The notes beneath the pieces were generated by a model, which saw nothing but the letters and a program-made list of their open reading frames with translations, was not told the origin of the DNA and made no database searches. DNA of 64,000 nt. Source: JAMZMI01 sp039970095. Its GTDB lineage: Bacteria > Bacteroidota > Bacteroidia > Cytophagales > Cyclobacteriaceae. Shown piece by piece: positions 42,124 to 51,508 of the stretch. Each line of letters begins with the position of its first letter. Within the stretch, counting starts at the first letter, position 1. The position numbers were made by a program, and so were the translations under genes. Where the stretch lies: contig JBDVMP010000059.1 of assembly GCA_039970095.1 (NCBI GenBank), forward strand, positions 39,662-103,661, read 5' to 3'.

Positions 42124-43353
42124 TTAAGCTGCACGTAGCTTATTGAATTTTGATTTCTCAAATTTCTCAGCAGCATATTCTCTTGTTACTTCTACTTCTT
42201 TGATGTCCTTTGAAGAAGGAATGTCAAACATCGCGTCGGTTACAATTGCTTCACAAATCGACCTGAGCCCCCTTGCTCCAAGTTTGAATTCTATGGCTTT
42301 CTCCACAATATAGTCTAACGCTTCCGGGAGAAATTTTAATTCTACATCTTCCATCTCGAATAGCTTCTCATACTGCTTGATGAGAGCGTTTTTTGGCTCG
42401 GTAAGGATCATTTTTAGTGTATCCTCGTTAAGAGGATCCAGGTGTGTTAACACAGGCAAGCGACCAATAAGCTCAGGGATAAGACCAAAACTCTTCAAAT
42501 CAAGTGCAGTAATATATTGAAGTAGGTTCTCCTTATCTACAGGTGAGTTTTGATAATCTTCCTTATTTGCAAACCCGATAGGCCTTGTATTTAGCCTGTT
42601 AGCGATATGACGCTCAATACCATCAAATGCACCTCCACAGATAAATAGAATGTTTTCTGTGTTCACAGAAATCATCTTTTGATCCGGGTGTTTTCTGCCG
42701 CCCTGTGGGGGGACATTCACCGACGTGCCTTCCAATAGCTTCAAAAGCGCTTGCTGAACCCCTTCACCACTTACATCTCGGGTGATTGAAGGATTATCTG
42801 ATTTTCTGGCAATTTTGTCCAGCTCATCAATATACACTATGCCTCTTTCGGCGGCTTCTACTTCGTAGTTAGCAGCCTGAAGAAGTCTGGTTAATATACT
42901 TTCAACATCTTCTCCTACATAGCCCGCTTCTGTCAAGACAGTAGCATCTGCAATGCAAAAAGGTACTTGAAGAATTTTGGCAAGCGTACGTGCTAGATAT
43001 GTTTTCCCAGTTCCTGTCTGCCCAACCATAACGATATTGGATTTTTCGATCACAACATCATCTTTGTGCTCAGTTTGCATTAAGCGTTTATAGTGGTTGT
43101 AAACAGCAACGGAAATGAATTTTTTAGCTTCATCCTGACCAATTACAAACTCGTCAAGATGCCTTTTCATATCGGTAGGCTTTATTAGATTGAATTTTGG
43201 CGATTCAACAGTACTCTTGGTTTTCAGTTCTTCACTAAGTATTTGCTGAGCCTGAGATATACATTTGTCACATATGTGAGCATGTATTCCTGAAATCATT
43301 AGGTCAACATCTTTCTTATTTCGTCCACAAAAACTACAAGTAACTTGTGCCAT
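42124..43353 (-). CDS. clpX: ClpX ATPase subunit of ClpXP protease
   Basis: This 409-residue AAA+ unfoldase has the N-terminal zinc-binding domain (C-S-F-C-G-R, C-D-K-C-I), Walker A GQTGTGKT, pore loop AGYVGED and Walker B YIDELDKIA. RKHPD and the sensor region follow, with the C-terminal small domain at about 320-400. It unfolds substrates and feeds them to ClpP. It begins at the last base of clpP (1-bp overlap of stop and start), so clpP-clpX are coupled. Confidence 0.98.
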   Translation of the reverse strand: MAQVTCSFCGRNKKDVDLMISGIHAHICDKCISQAQQILSEELKTKSTVESPKFNLIKPTDMKRHLDEFVIGQDEAKKFISVAVYNHYKRLMQTEHKDDVVIEKSNIVMVGQTGTGKTYLARTLAKILQVPFCIADATVLTEAGYVGEDVESILTRLLQAANYEVEAAERGIVYIDELDKIARKSDNPSITRDVSGEGVQQALLKLLEGTSVNVPPQGGRKHPDQKMISVNTENILFICGGAFDGIERHIANRLNTRPIGFANKEDYQNSPVDKENLLQYITALDLKSFGLIPELIGRLPVLTHLDPLNEDTLKMILTEPKNALIKQYEKLFEMEDVELKFLPEALDYIVEKAIEFKLGARGLRSICEAIVTDAMFDIPSSKDIKEVEVTREYAAEKFEKSKFNKLRAA

Positions 43354-44030
43354 TATGCTTTAGGATTTTTTTCCAAAACTTCATCAATGAGGCCGTACTC
43401 TTTGGCTTCAGCTGCCCTCATCCAATAATCACGGTCTGAGTCGCGTTCTATATCTTCGTAGCTTTTGCCAGTATGGCTAGACAGGATATTGTATAAGTCC
43501 TTACGTAATTCCTGCATTTGCTTCAGGGTGATCTCCATATCTCTCGACTGACCCTGCATGCCACCGGATGGTTGGTGGATCATGATTCGTGAGTGAGGTA
43601 GAGCTGAGCGCTTTCCTTTGGCTCCCCCTGCCATCAGTACAGCCCCCATTGATGCGGCCATTCCAGTGCACACTGTTGCCACCTCTGGGCCAACGAACTG
43701 CATAGTGTCGTACATGCCAAGACCAGCATATACTGATCCTCCCGGGCTGTTTATATAGAGAAGAATGTCTTTTTTGGCATCCACAGACTCGAGAAAAAGG
43801 AGCTGTGCAGTGATGATATTTGCAATGTTTTCCTCGACTTGCATGCCCAGAAAAATAATTCTATCCATTATTAAACGAGAAAACACATCGATTTCTCTAA
43901 AATTGGTTGGTCGTTCTTCTATAACCGCTCTGGTCATATTTTCTACGCGTTGAGCATAGCTGTCGAACGTCAAACCATTAATGCCTTGACCTTTTACTGC
44001 AAACTTTCTGAACTCCTCTTTATTGATCAT
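43353..44030 (-). CDS. clpP: ClpP serine protease subunit
   Basis: This 225-residue protease has the catalytic triad in MAASMGAVLMAGG (Ser), SRIMIHQPSGG (His) and RDSDRDYWM (Asp region). The N-terminal segment is ~25 residues longer than in E. coli. Its gene is followed by clpX on the same strand and preceded by a terminator that separates it from tig. Confidence 0.98.
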   Translation of the reverse strand: MINKEEFRKFAVKGQGINGLTFDSYAQRVENMTRAVIEERPTNFREIDVFSRLIMDRIIFLGMQVEENIANIITAQLLFLESVDAKKDILLYINSPGGSVYAGLGMYDTMQFVGPEVATVCTGMAASMGAVLMAGGAKGKRSALPHSRIMIHQPSGGMQGQSRDMEITLKQMQELRKDLYNILSSHTGKSYEDIERDSDRDYWMRAAEAKEYGLIDEVLEKNPKA

Positions 44031-44054
44031 GTTTCAATTTAACTTAACTCTAAA

Positions 44055-44089
44055 AAATAAAAAAGTCCTCAACTTAAGTTAAGGACTCC
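44055..44089 (-). terminator. terminator after tig
   Basis: Read on the minus strand, AGTCCTTAAC...GTTGAGGACT forms a stem with a short loop (44064-44087), followed by TTTTTTA. It lies between tig and clpP, so clpPX is probably also driven from its own promoter. Confidence 0.85.
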
Positions 44090-44120
44090 ATAGTAACTTA
44101 ATTTGAGGCAAGTAAGTTCG

Positions 44121-45443
44121 TTAAAGTTTTCTGAAATCATCCAGACTTACAGCCTTTTCCTTGATGGTGATCTCTGATTTGATGTAGTCAAATACTTTGC
44201 CGGCCAGTACCTGATTATACACTTTCATGTAGTTTTCACCGTTTTCTCCTTGAAGATAGTTGTTTGCAAAAGTTTCAAGTTGATCTTCTAACTGCCCCAT
44301 TACCCCTGCTTGTCCAAATTGAGCGCGGATCATGTTTTTAGCTTCGTCCATCACCTCATTATTCTCTGCTGTGATATTTTGAGCCTTTGCAATTTTATTT
44401 CTAATCAAAGACCATTTGAGCTCCTTAGAGTAGGCTTCATACTCAACTTCAAGCATTTCATCAGTAATGTTGTCATTGGTTTTCATCAGCCATTCTTTAA
44501 GGAATGCATCAGGAAGATCTATCTTGGCCTTTTCTACCAAGGTGTCTCTCAGTTTATGAGTGAAAAAGTGATCTTCTTCCTGTTTGTAATTCACACTTAC
44601 GGCTTCTTTCACTTTTTCCTTAAACTCTTCCTCGGTTTTCACAGCGCCTTCTCCGAAAGTCTTATCAAATAGTGCTTGCTCCACCGGCGCAGGAGTGGTC
44701 CTGTCAATAGCTTTCACTTTGAATGTAAGCTTGCCTTTTAAGGCGTCAAAGGACTCATGAGAAAGCCCCAGCTGATGATGTAGCTTGTGACTATCCTTAT
44801 AAAGTTTCTTTGGATCAAATTCTACTGAATCCTCAGGCTTTGACCCGATTAGTTTTTTTGTAATTGCCGATTCAGTTTCATTTAAATCAATTGCAATTTC
44901 TTTATCAATTTCATTTTCTTCAGATATCACAGTGCCATGAAGAACGTCATCAGCTGCCGCCTCGTCCGGGTTGGATATTTCACCGAATTGCTTTTGAAGG
45001 TTTTCGATGGTTTCTTTCAATACTTTGGCATCAACTTTAATGGTGTTCTTCTCAACTTTTAATTTGCTGTCAATCGGAAGGTCAAATTCAGTTGCGAAAC
45101 CAATTTTATACTCAAAGTCAAAATCTTTTTGAGTGTCAAGATCCAATGCTTCAAAATCATCCTCTTTTGGCATGGGTTCACCTAAAATCTGAAGATCACT
45201 TTCGCGGATGTACTTATTCAGTTCGTCAGAAAGGATTTTGTTCAATTCTTCAGCCAGTATTGATTTGCCATACATTTTTTTGACCAACCCCATGGGCACC
45301 TTACCAGGTCTGAAGCCTTTGATGCTGGCTTTTTTGCTGTACTCCTTGATCTTTTGTGTAACAGCAGGTTGGTAATCACCCTCCTTTAAGCTAATTTTAA
45401 TTGAGGCTTGTGTCTTGTCTTTTTTGTCAAGTACGATTTCCAA
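44121..45443 (-). CDS. tig: trigger factor chaperone
   Basis: This 440-residue chaperone has the ribosome-binding signature GFRPGKVP at about residues 42-49 in its N-terminal domain and a long helical C-terminal chaperone domain (about 290-430). The central region (about 170-260) is short and poorly matched to an FKBP-type isomerase, which is common in Bacteroidota trigger factors. It is upstream of clpP-clpX in the usual order tig-clpP-clpX. The tRNA gene upstream is closed by its own terminator. Confidence 0.93.
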   Translation of the reverse strand: MEIVLDKKDKTQASIKISLKEGDYQPAVTQKIKEYSKKASIKGFRPGKVPMGLVKKMYGKSILAEELNKILSDELNKYIRESDLQILGEPMPKEDDFEALDLDTQKDFDFEYKIGFATEFDLPIDSKLKVEKNTIKVDAKVLKETIENLQKQFGEISNPDEAAADDVLHGTVISEENEIDKEIAIDLNETESAITKKLIGSKPEDSVEFDPKKLYKDSHKLHHQLGLSHESFDALKGKLTFKVKAIDRTTPAPVEQALFDKTFGEGAVKTEEEFKEKVKEAVSVNYKQEEDHFFTHKLRDTLVEKAKIDLPDAFLKEWLMKTNDNITDEMLEVEYEAYSKELKWSLIRNKIAKAQNITAENNEVMDEAKNMIRAQFGQAGVMGQLEDQLETFANNYLQGENGENYMKVYNQVLAGKVFDYIKSEITIKEKAVSLDDFRKL

Positions 45444-45478
45444 AATATTGAAAATTAAAGTGTAAAATGTATATAAAA

Positions 45479-45529
45479 ATAAAACCCTCTTTCCCGTCCC
45501 GATTTTTCGGGAAATTTGAAAAGAGGGTT
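45479..45529 (-). terminator. terminator after the tRNA-Leu gene
   Basis: On the minus strand AACCCTCTTTTC pairs with GAAAGAGGGTT, an inner CCCGA/TCGGG stem lies between, and TTATTTTT follows. It separates the tRNA from tig. Confidence 0.8.
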
Positions 45530-45538
45530 GCTTTTATG

Positions 45539-45620
45539 TGCGGATGAAGGGACTCGAACCCCCATGCCTCGCGGCGCTAGATCCTAAGTCTAGTGCGTCT
45601 ACCAATTTCGCCACATCCGC
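45539..45620 (-). tRNA. tRNA-Leu (anticodon UAG)
   Basis: On the minus strand the gene starts GCGGATGTGGCGAAATTGG and ends in CATCCGC plus discriminator A. The anticodon loop CTTAGGA gives anticodon UAG (reads CUA). It has the long variable arm expected for a class II tRNA and the T-loop GGTTCGAGTCC. CCA is not encoded. Confidence 0.97.
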
Positions 45621-45682
45621 TAAACGGAGTGCAAAGATAAGTTTAATTTTAAATTCTCAAAAGGGGGAGAAAATTTTATTTT

Positions 45683-47890
45683 ATGATTTTAGAAGTTGAT
45701 TTAGAAGAGGAGCGAAAGGAGATCATAAGAAGATACGGCCGATTACTCCGGAGAGCGAAACCTGTACTCAAAAAAGGGGACTCAGCTATTATCAAAAAAG
45801 CGTTCACAATTTCGGCTGAGGCGCATAAAGATATGCGTCGAAAATCAGGTGAGCCATATATCTATCATCCATTGGAGGTAGCACAGATTTGTGTTGATGA
45901 AATAGGACTGGGTACTACTTCTATTGTGTCTGCCCTGCTGCACGATGTGGTTGAGGATACTGACATGACCCTCGCAGATATAGAGCGGATGTTTGGTAGG
46001 AAAGTTACCAGGATCATAGATGGCCTTACCAAAATATCCGGGGTTTTTGATCAGGGGAGTTCGCAGCAAGCTGAGAATTTCAGAAAAATGTTGCTCACCC
46101 TCTCAGAAGATGTCAGGGTAATTTTAATCAAGCTAGCTGATAGACTCCACAACATGCGTACGCTTGCGAGCATGCCCAGGGATAAGCAGCTCAAAATCGC
46201 AAACGAGACCATTTATATCTATGCACCATTGGCTCATAGGCTTGGCTTATACACTATCAAGTCAGAATTAGAGGATTTGTATCTAAAGTATACAGATAAA
46301 GAGACCTATATACATATCGCCAATAAAATCAATGCTACGCGAGATGTTCGAAATAAATTTATCAGAAACTTCATTAAGCCAATAAAGAGTGAGCTCAATG
46401 CGCAGGATTTTGAATATGAGATAAAGGGAAGGCCAAAGAGTATTCACTCCATCCTCAATAAAATGCGTAAGCAAAATGTGCCGTTTGAAGAAGTTTACGA
46501 CCTTTTTGCCATTCGAATTATAGTAGATACAGACCTGGAAAACGAAAAAGCTGCCTGCTGGCAGGCCTATTCTATAGTGACAGATCATTATCAACCAAAC
46601 CCCGACAGGCTGAGAGACTGGATTAGTATTCCGAAAGCCAATGGGTATGAATCCCTCCACACTACGGTAATGAGCGGACGAGGACAATGGGTTGAGGTGC
46701 AGATACGCACCAGGAGAATGGATGATATAGCAGAAAAAGGATATGCCGCCCATTGGAAGTATAAGGAGAGCAAAGATGGTAGTGGAGATCAGGGGCTTGA
46801 AATGTGGATAGGTAAGGTGAGGGAGATTCTGGAGCAGAATGACGCAGACGCAATTGAGTTTGTAGATGATTTCAGGTCAAGCCTGTTTCAGGAGGAAGTT
46901 TTTGCATTCACTCCAAAAGGAGATCTAATCACATTGCCACACGGTTCCACGGCGCTTGATTTTGCGTTTGATATACACTCAGAAGTAGGCGCGCACTGCC
47001 TGGGGGCAAAAGTGAATCAGAAGCTTGTGCCTCTTAACTATGAGCTGAAAAATGGAGATCAGATAGAAATACTCACCTCTAAGAAGCAAAGACCTAAGGA
47101 GGACTGGCTGAAATATGTGGTTACCTCCAAAGCAAAAAATAATATCAAAGACTCTCTGAAAGAGGAGAAGAAGGAGTTTGCCGCAGAAGGCAAAGAAGTG
47201 GTTAAGCGAAAAGTCAAACAACTAAAGCTCACTTTTAATCAGGATATCATAGAGCAGTTGGTGGCTCATTTTGACACGAAGACTCCCACGGAGTTGTTTT
47301 ATAGGGTAGGCAAAGGCAAAATTGATCACAATGAGATAAAAAAATTCAAAGAAAAGAAGACAGAATCTGTTAGACGTGTGGGTCGTGTTTCTGACACCAA
47401 AGCTTTTAAGGAGCAACTCAAAACTGTACGCAAAGAAGATTTTGACTTATTGCTGATAGGTGAGGATATGGATGTGGTTGAGTATCAGTTTGCAAAGTGC
47501 TGCAATCCAATTCAGGGAGATGATGTTTTTGGTTTTGTGACTGTTAATGAGGGCATCAAGATCCACAGAACTAATTGTCCAAATGCGGCCTCATTACTTT
47601 CCAATTATGGATATCGCATTGTAAAGGCCAGGTGGACCTCCAGTCAGGATAATTCATTCCTTGCTTCACTCAAGATTATCGGATCGGACCGCATGGGGCT
47701 TATTAAGGATGTCTCCGGCATCATATCATCTGAGCTTAAAGTAAACATGAGGTCAATGTCTATCAATACCGAGGGGGGTGTTTTTGAAGGAGAGATTAAA
47801 CTTTATGTGAACGATACATCCCACCTGGAAACGCTCATTCGTAATCTCGAAGCGGTGACTGGAGTGTTTTCTGTTTCCAGAGATAGTTAA
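45683..47890 (+). CDS. bifunctional (p)ppGpp synthetase/hydrolase (RelA/SpoT family)
   Basis: This 735-residue protein has the HD hydrolase domain (YIYHPLEVAQI, LLHDVVEDTD, LADRLHNMRT), a synthetase domain (about 240-350: YDLFAIRIIVDT, PKANGYESLHTTV), a TGS domain (VFAFTPKGDLITLPHGSTALDF), a zinc-binding helical region (FAKCCNPIQGDDV, C-P-N-A) and a C-terminal ACT domain. The complete HD motifs indicate a bifunctional Rel/SpoT enzyme for the stringent response. It is followed by fur after 35 bp. Confidence 0.95.
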   Translation: MILEVDLEEERKEIIRRYGRLLRRAKPVLKKGDSAIIKKAFTISAEAHKDMRRKSGEPYIYHPLEVAQICVDEIGLGTTSIVSALLHDVVEDTDMTLADIERMFGRKVTRIIDGLTKISGVFDQGSSQQAENFRKMLLTLSEDVRVILIKLADRLHNMRTLASMPRDKQLKIANETIYIYAPLAHRLGLYTIKSELEDLYLKYTDKETYIHIANKINATRDVRNKFIRNFIKPIKSELNAQDFEYEIKGRPKSIHSILNKMRKQNVPFEEVYDLFAIRIIVDTDLENEKAACWQAYSIVTDHYQPNPDRLRDWISIPKANGYESLHTTVMSGRGQWVEVQIRTRRMDDIAEKGYAAHWKYKESKDGSGDQGLEMWIGKVREILEQNDADAIEFVDDFRSSLFQEEVFAFTPKGDLITLPHGSTALDFAFDIHSEVGAHCLGAKVNQKLVPLNYELKNGDQIEILTSKKQRPKEDWLKYVVTSKAKNNIKDSLKEEKKEFAAEGKEVVKRKVKQLKLTFNQDIIEQLVAHFDTKTPTELFYRVGKGKIDHNEIKKFKEKKTESVRRVGRVSDTKAFKEQLKTVRKEDFDLLLIGEDMDVVEYQFAKCCNPIQGDDVFGFVTVNEGIKIHRTNCPNAASLLSNYGYRIVKARWTSSQDNSFLASLKIIGSDRMGLIKDVSGIISSELKVNMRSMSINTEGGVFEGEIKLYVNDTSHLETLIRNLEAVTGVFSVSRDS

Positions 47891-47925
47891 GATAAATCGA
47901 TTGACTAGCATATATTTGCGGAGAA

Positions 47926-48393
47926 ATGCAGCAAGAGGCCATATTCGAAGAGGTAAAGAAAATTTTCACAGCTTTTCTGGAAAGAAAAGCCCTAAGAAAG
48001 ACTCCTGAGAGATTCGCTATTCTCGAGGAGATCTACACCCGGTCTGGCCATTTTGATGTGGAGTCTCTTTATATCAGCATGAAAGAGAAAAACTACCGTG
48101 TGAGCAGAGCTACGGTATATAATACACTTGATTTGCTGGTAGAATGTGACCTTGTAACCAAGCATCAATTTGGAAAAAACCTTGCTCAGTTTGAGAAATC
48201 TTACGGTTTTAGGCAGCATGATCATTTGATCTGCACAGACTGCAACAAAGTATCGGAATTTTGCGATCCACGTATCCAGAATATACAAAACACCGTAAGT
48301 GAAGTCCTGCAATATGATGTAATTCATCATTCATTGATCCTTTACGGAAATTGCAAAAAAGAAAATTGCGAGAATAAACCATCATCAAAATGA
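47926..48393 (+). CDS. Fur-family metal-responsive repressor
   Basis: This 155-residue protein has a winged helix (about 20-90: RKTPERFAILEEIY, VSRATVYNTLDLLVE). The metal sites include HDHLICTDC and YGNCKKENC, two C-x2-C/C-x4-C pairs for the structural zinc. A general Fur role in iron control is likely, but Zur or PerR cannot be excluded by eye. It overlaps the STAS gene by 4 bp. Confidence 0.93.
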   Translation: MQQEAIFEEVKKIFTAFLERKALRKTPERFAILEEIYTRSGHFDVESLYISMKEKNYRVSRATVYNTLDLLVECDLVTKHQFGKNLAQFEKSYGFRQHDHLICTDCNKVSEFCDPRIQNIQNTVSEVLQYDVIHHSLILYGNCKKENCENKPSSK

Positions 48394-48731
48394 ACTATAC
48401 AAACGCCATAGATGGCGATATTTTGAGATTGGTCTTTTCAGGGGATTTGATTGGGGAAAACAACGGGCCTGATCTGGTTGAGTTGGTAAATGACGCTCTT
48501 AATCAAAATGTAAAAACCTGTCTGATCAATATAACTGACGTTCGCTATATAAATAGTAGCGGCATAGGTGTACTCATAACCATACTCACAAAGTTTAGAA
48601 ACAAATCCGGTGAGCTATATCTCATCAACCCCTCGGAGCACGTTCAAAAACTTTTAATCATCACTAAACTACAAGCCATCTTCAATATTGTGAAGACAGA
48701 AGAAGAGGCTTTATCCAAAATTTCAAAATAA
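48390..48731 (+). CDS. STAS-domain anti-anti-sigma-like protein
   Basis: This 113-residue STAS domain has the phosphorylatable serine region in RYINSSGIGVLI (about Ser55/56) and the beta-alpha fold LRLVFSGDLIGE...CLINITDV. No anti-sigma kinase or PP2C phosphatase is adjacent. It is translationally coupled to fur upstream and lies 1 bp before purA, so it is part of a short operon with those two. Confidence 0.87.
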   Translation: MNYTNAIDGDILRLVFSGDLIGENNGPDLVELVNDALNQNVKTCLINITDVRYINSSGIGVLITILTKFRNKSGELYLINPSEHVQKLLIITKLQAIFNIVKTEEEALSKISK

Positions 48732-48732
48732 T

Positions 48733-50010
48733 ATGTCATCGGTAGATATTCTGTTGGGCCTTCAGTGGGGAGACGAAGGTAAAGGAAAGATTGTGGATTT
48801 TTTGGCACCAAAATATGATGTGGTGGCCAGGTTTCAGGGAGGCCCAAATGCGGGACATACCCTGGAGTTTGATGGGCACAAACACGTGCTGCATCAGATA
48901 CCGTCAGGTATTTTTCATGAAGGTATTCTCAATGTAATCGGAAATGGAGTAGTGCTTGATCCTATTACTTTCAAAAGAGAAATTGATGATCTGGCTCCAT
49001 TTAACCTTGACCTTAAAAGGCACCTGGTTATTTCTAATAAGGCTCAGATGATTATTCCTACACATAGAATGTTGGATAAGGCCTATGAAATAGCAAAAGG
49101 CGATAAAAAAATAGGATCTACACTAAGGGGAATCGGGCCTACTTATCAGGATAAAGCTGCAAGAAAGGGCCTGAGAATAGGTGATATAAATGAACCGGAT
49201 TTCGAATCAAGATATCAGCAGTTGAGAGACTTTCATCTTCAAATTTTGGAGAGGTATGATTTTGAGGCGGACCTGGTAGAAGAGGAAAAGCAATTTTTCG
49301 AAGCTGTAGAGGTTGTCAGGAGCTTTGATATTTTGAGTACGGAGTATCTTATCAATCAGGCGATAGTCGATGGACAAAGTGTATTGGCAGAGGGTGCTCA
49401 AGGGTCGTTGCTGGATATTGATTTCGGAAGTTACCCGTTTGTTACCAGTAGCAATACCATAGCGGCAGGAGCTTGCACGGGTCTGGGTGTAGCACCAGGA
49501 AAAATTGGCGAGGTTTATGGTATTTTCAAAGCTTACTGCACACGAGTTGGTAGCGGACCATTCCCTACGGAGTTGTTTGACGAAACCGGTGAGGATCTGC
49601 GCAAAGCAGGGAGCGAGTTTGGAGCTACAACTGGACGACCGAGACGTTGCGGATGGTTGGACTTGCCGGCACTGAGATATACGGTGATGCTCAATGGAGT
49701 CACCCAGCTCTTTATGATGAAGGCCGATGTGCTGGAGCAAATGAGTGAATTTAAAGTGGGGCATAGCTACGCTTATAAAAACGAAGAGACTGACGAACTT
49801 CCGTTGTACCTTGATAATAAGGATTTTTCAGTCAGTTATGACTCATTCAAGACCTGGGGCAAAACAGAAGCAACCACCTTCGAAACACTTCCTCTGGGAT
49901 TGAAGGAATATATAGGATACATAGAGTCAAGAGTAAATGCCCCAATCAATTTGGTTTCTCTGGGGCCTGATAGAACTGAAACTATCCTAAAGGGTATGAT
50001 CTCTGAATAA
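48733..50010 (+). CDS. purA: adenylosuccinate synthetase
   Basis: This 425-residue enzyme has the IMP/GTP site WGDEGKGKIVD, the GNGVVLDP and RGIGPTYQDKAARKGLR segments, TRVGSGPFPTEL, and C-terminal NLVSLGPDRTETI. It makes adenylosuccinate from IMP, Asp and GTP in purine synthesis. It starts 1 bp after the STAS stop and is closed by a strong terminator. Confidence 0.98.
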   Translation: MSSVDILLGLQWGDEGKGKIVDFLAPKYDVVARFQGGPNAGHTLEFDGHKHVLHQIPSGIFHEGILNVIGNGVVLDPITFKREIDDLAPFNLDLKRHLVISNKAQMIIPTHRMLDKAYEIAKGDKKIGSTLRGIGPTYQDKAARKGLRIGDINEPDFESRYQQLRDFHLQILERYDFEADLVEEEKQFFEAVEVVRSFDILSTEYLINQAIVDGQSVLAEGAQGSLLDIDFGSYPFVTSSNTIAAGACTGLGVAPGKIGEVYGIFKAYCTRVGSGPFPTELFDETGEDLRKAGSEFGATTGRPRRCGWLDLPALRYTVMLNGVTQLFMMKADVLEQMSEFKVGHSYAYKNEETDELPLYLDNKDFSVSYDSFKTWGKTEATTFETLPLGLKEYIGYIESRVNAPINLVSLGPDRTETILKGMISE

Positions 50011-50030
50011 GATTTTTGGAATGAAAGTGA

Positions 50031-50070
50031 AAAGCTCAGTAACCTTGGTTATTGAGCTTTTTTTGTTTTG
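50031..50070 (+). terminator. Rho-independent terminator of purA
   Basis: AAAGCTCAGTAACC pairs with GGTTATTGAGCTTT (one G-U) around TT (50031-50060), followed by TTTTG. It is 20 bp after the stop codon. Confidence 0.92.
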
Positions 50071-50179
50071 AGGCTTAGATTTTCTAAAGAAGAAATAAGC
50101 TTGCTATGCAAACGCTGGCAGTAGCTGAAAACCTTAAGTCACCCCATTGAGGTAGTTTTTTAGGCGGAAATAGTTGGTG

Positions 50180-51202
50180 CTATTTTCTCATGCTGCTTTC
50201 CCTTTTCACAACTTCAGAGCTCAGTATGTGAGTGTCGTTCATTTGGTTCTCGGGGTTTTTCACTTGCTCAATAAGTAGTTCCGCAGCTTTGTAGCCCATT
50301 TCATGTCCGGGCTGAGAAACGGTAGATAAACTAGGCTCGTATATGCGGGAAATTGTCCAATTGCTAAAGCCAATTACCGCGATATCATCAGGAATTCTTA
50401 TCCCTGCAGATTTGATGCTTTTCATCGCTCCTATGGCGAGCATATCTGTGGTTGCAAAAACACCATCTATCGAATGATCTTGTATCAGCTTTTTACTGAG
50501 TTTCATGCCCTCATCATAATCTTCGCCACTTGATGCATGTAATTCCCAGTCGGTATTCGCTTTGAGTCTGGCCTCCTCTATGGCAGCTTTATAGCCCTTC
50601 AATCTGTGGCGATTGGTGTAAAGTGATGCTGGCCCACCTAAGTACGCGATTTTGGTGCAACCCTGGTCTATTAGGTGCTTTGTTGCCTTGTATCCTGCAT
50701 CAAAATCGTCTATGACTACTTTGGGTGATTCTATATCATTGCAGATGCAATCAAAAAATACCAAAGGGATATTGCGCTGCTTAAATTCAGCAAAGTGATC
50801 AAAATTAGAAGTGCCCTTAGAAATGCATGCTAAAAGACCATCTACTCGACCATTGATGAGCGTTTTGGAGTCGATTACTTCTCTTTCGTATTCATTGTGG
50901 CTGGAGCATATTATTACGCTGTAATGGTTGGCATAAGCAAAATCCTCAATGCCTCTTATTACCAATGCGAAAAACTCATGCACTAGCTGTGGGATTATCA
51001 CGCCGATAGTTCTGGTTTTGCTGTGTTTTAAACTGAGAGCGGTTAGGTTCGGTGTGTAATTGTATTTTTTGGCTAGCTCCTGCACTGCGATTCGGGTTTC
51101 CAGCTTTACTACTGGACTATTAGACAGAGCTCTCGACACTGTTGAAATGGATATATTAAGCTCCTTTGCAATGTCCTTTATGGTGACGTTACCATTCTTC
51201 AT
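50180..51202 (-). CDS. LacI-family transcriptional regulator
   Basis: This 340-residue repressor has the LacI HTH and hinge (TIKDIAKELNISISTVSRALS at the start) and a periplasmic-binding-like effector domain (TIGVIIPQLVHEFFALVI, SIDGVFATTDMLAIG, DIAVIGFSNW). It is divergent from the second SusC gene, with 306 bp between. Two perfect ...ACGT... palindromes in that gap are probably its operators. The inducer should be the nutrient imported by the SusC/SusD pair. Confidence 0.92.
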   Translation of the reverse strand: MKNGNVTIKDIAKELNISISTVSRALSNSPVVKLETRIAVQELAKKYNYTPNLTALSLKHSKTRTIGVIIPQLVHEFFALVIRGIEDFAYANHYSVIICSSHNEYEREVIDSKTLINGRVDGLLACISKGTSNFDHFAEFKQRNIPLVFFDCICNDIESPKVVIDDFDAGYKATKHLIDQGCTKIAYLGGPASLYTNRHRLKGYKAAIEEARLKANTDWELHASSGEDYDEGMKLSKKLIQDHSIDGVFATTDMLAIGAMKSIKSAGIRIPDDIAVIGFSNWTISRIYEPSLSTVSQPGHEMGYKAAELLIEQVKNPENQMNDTHILSSEVVKRESSMRK

Positions 51203-51508
51203 TTTAATTGGGTCGATTGAGGTTAGTTGCTAGTAACGGTTAATTATTTTATAGCAGCGTTTTTGTAAGATAATCACGCCATATTTACTAATCTACAATT
51301 GGCTTTAAAAATTGAATTATTTGTAAATGTCAAAAAACCGTAACTAATACAAACGTTTTCATTTCTGAAATATTGAAAAATCCGATTAAATAATAAAAAA
51401 ACGTTTTCTCAAGTCATTTTATTTCCTTTTCTTGGGTGTTCGGATTTGATGTCATAATGGAAATTCATGTCCGAATGTTAAAGTTTTTTACTAACCAAAT
51501 GTTGTAAT
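51203..51508. other. divergent intergenic region between LacI and SusC
   Basis: This 306-bp AT-rich region holds two ACGT-centred palindromes (51351-51358 and 51398-51407), a weaker TAACGGTTA near 51233-51241 and no gene. Promoters for both directions must lie here; no clean TAnnTTTG was fixed with confidence. Confidence 0.5.
51351..51407. promoter_or_regulatory. pair of LacI-type operators
   Basis: AAACGTTT (51351-51358) and AAAACGTTTT (51398-51407) are perfect palindromes with a central CG, the usual form of LacI-family operators. Their centres are 48 bp apart; the nearer one is about 100 bp before the SusC start codon. Confidence 0.6.
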
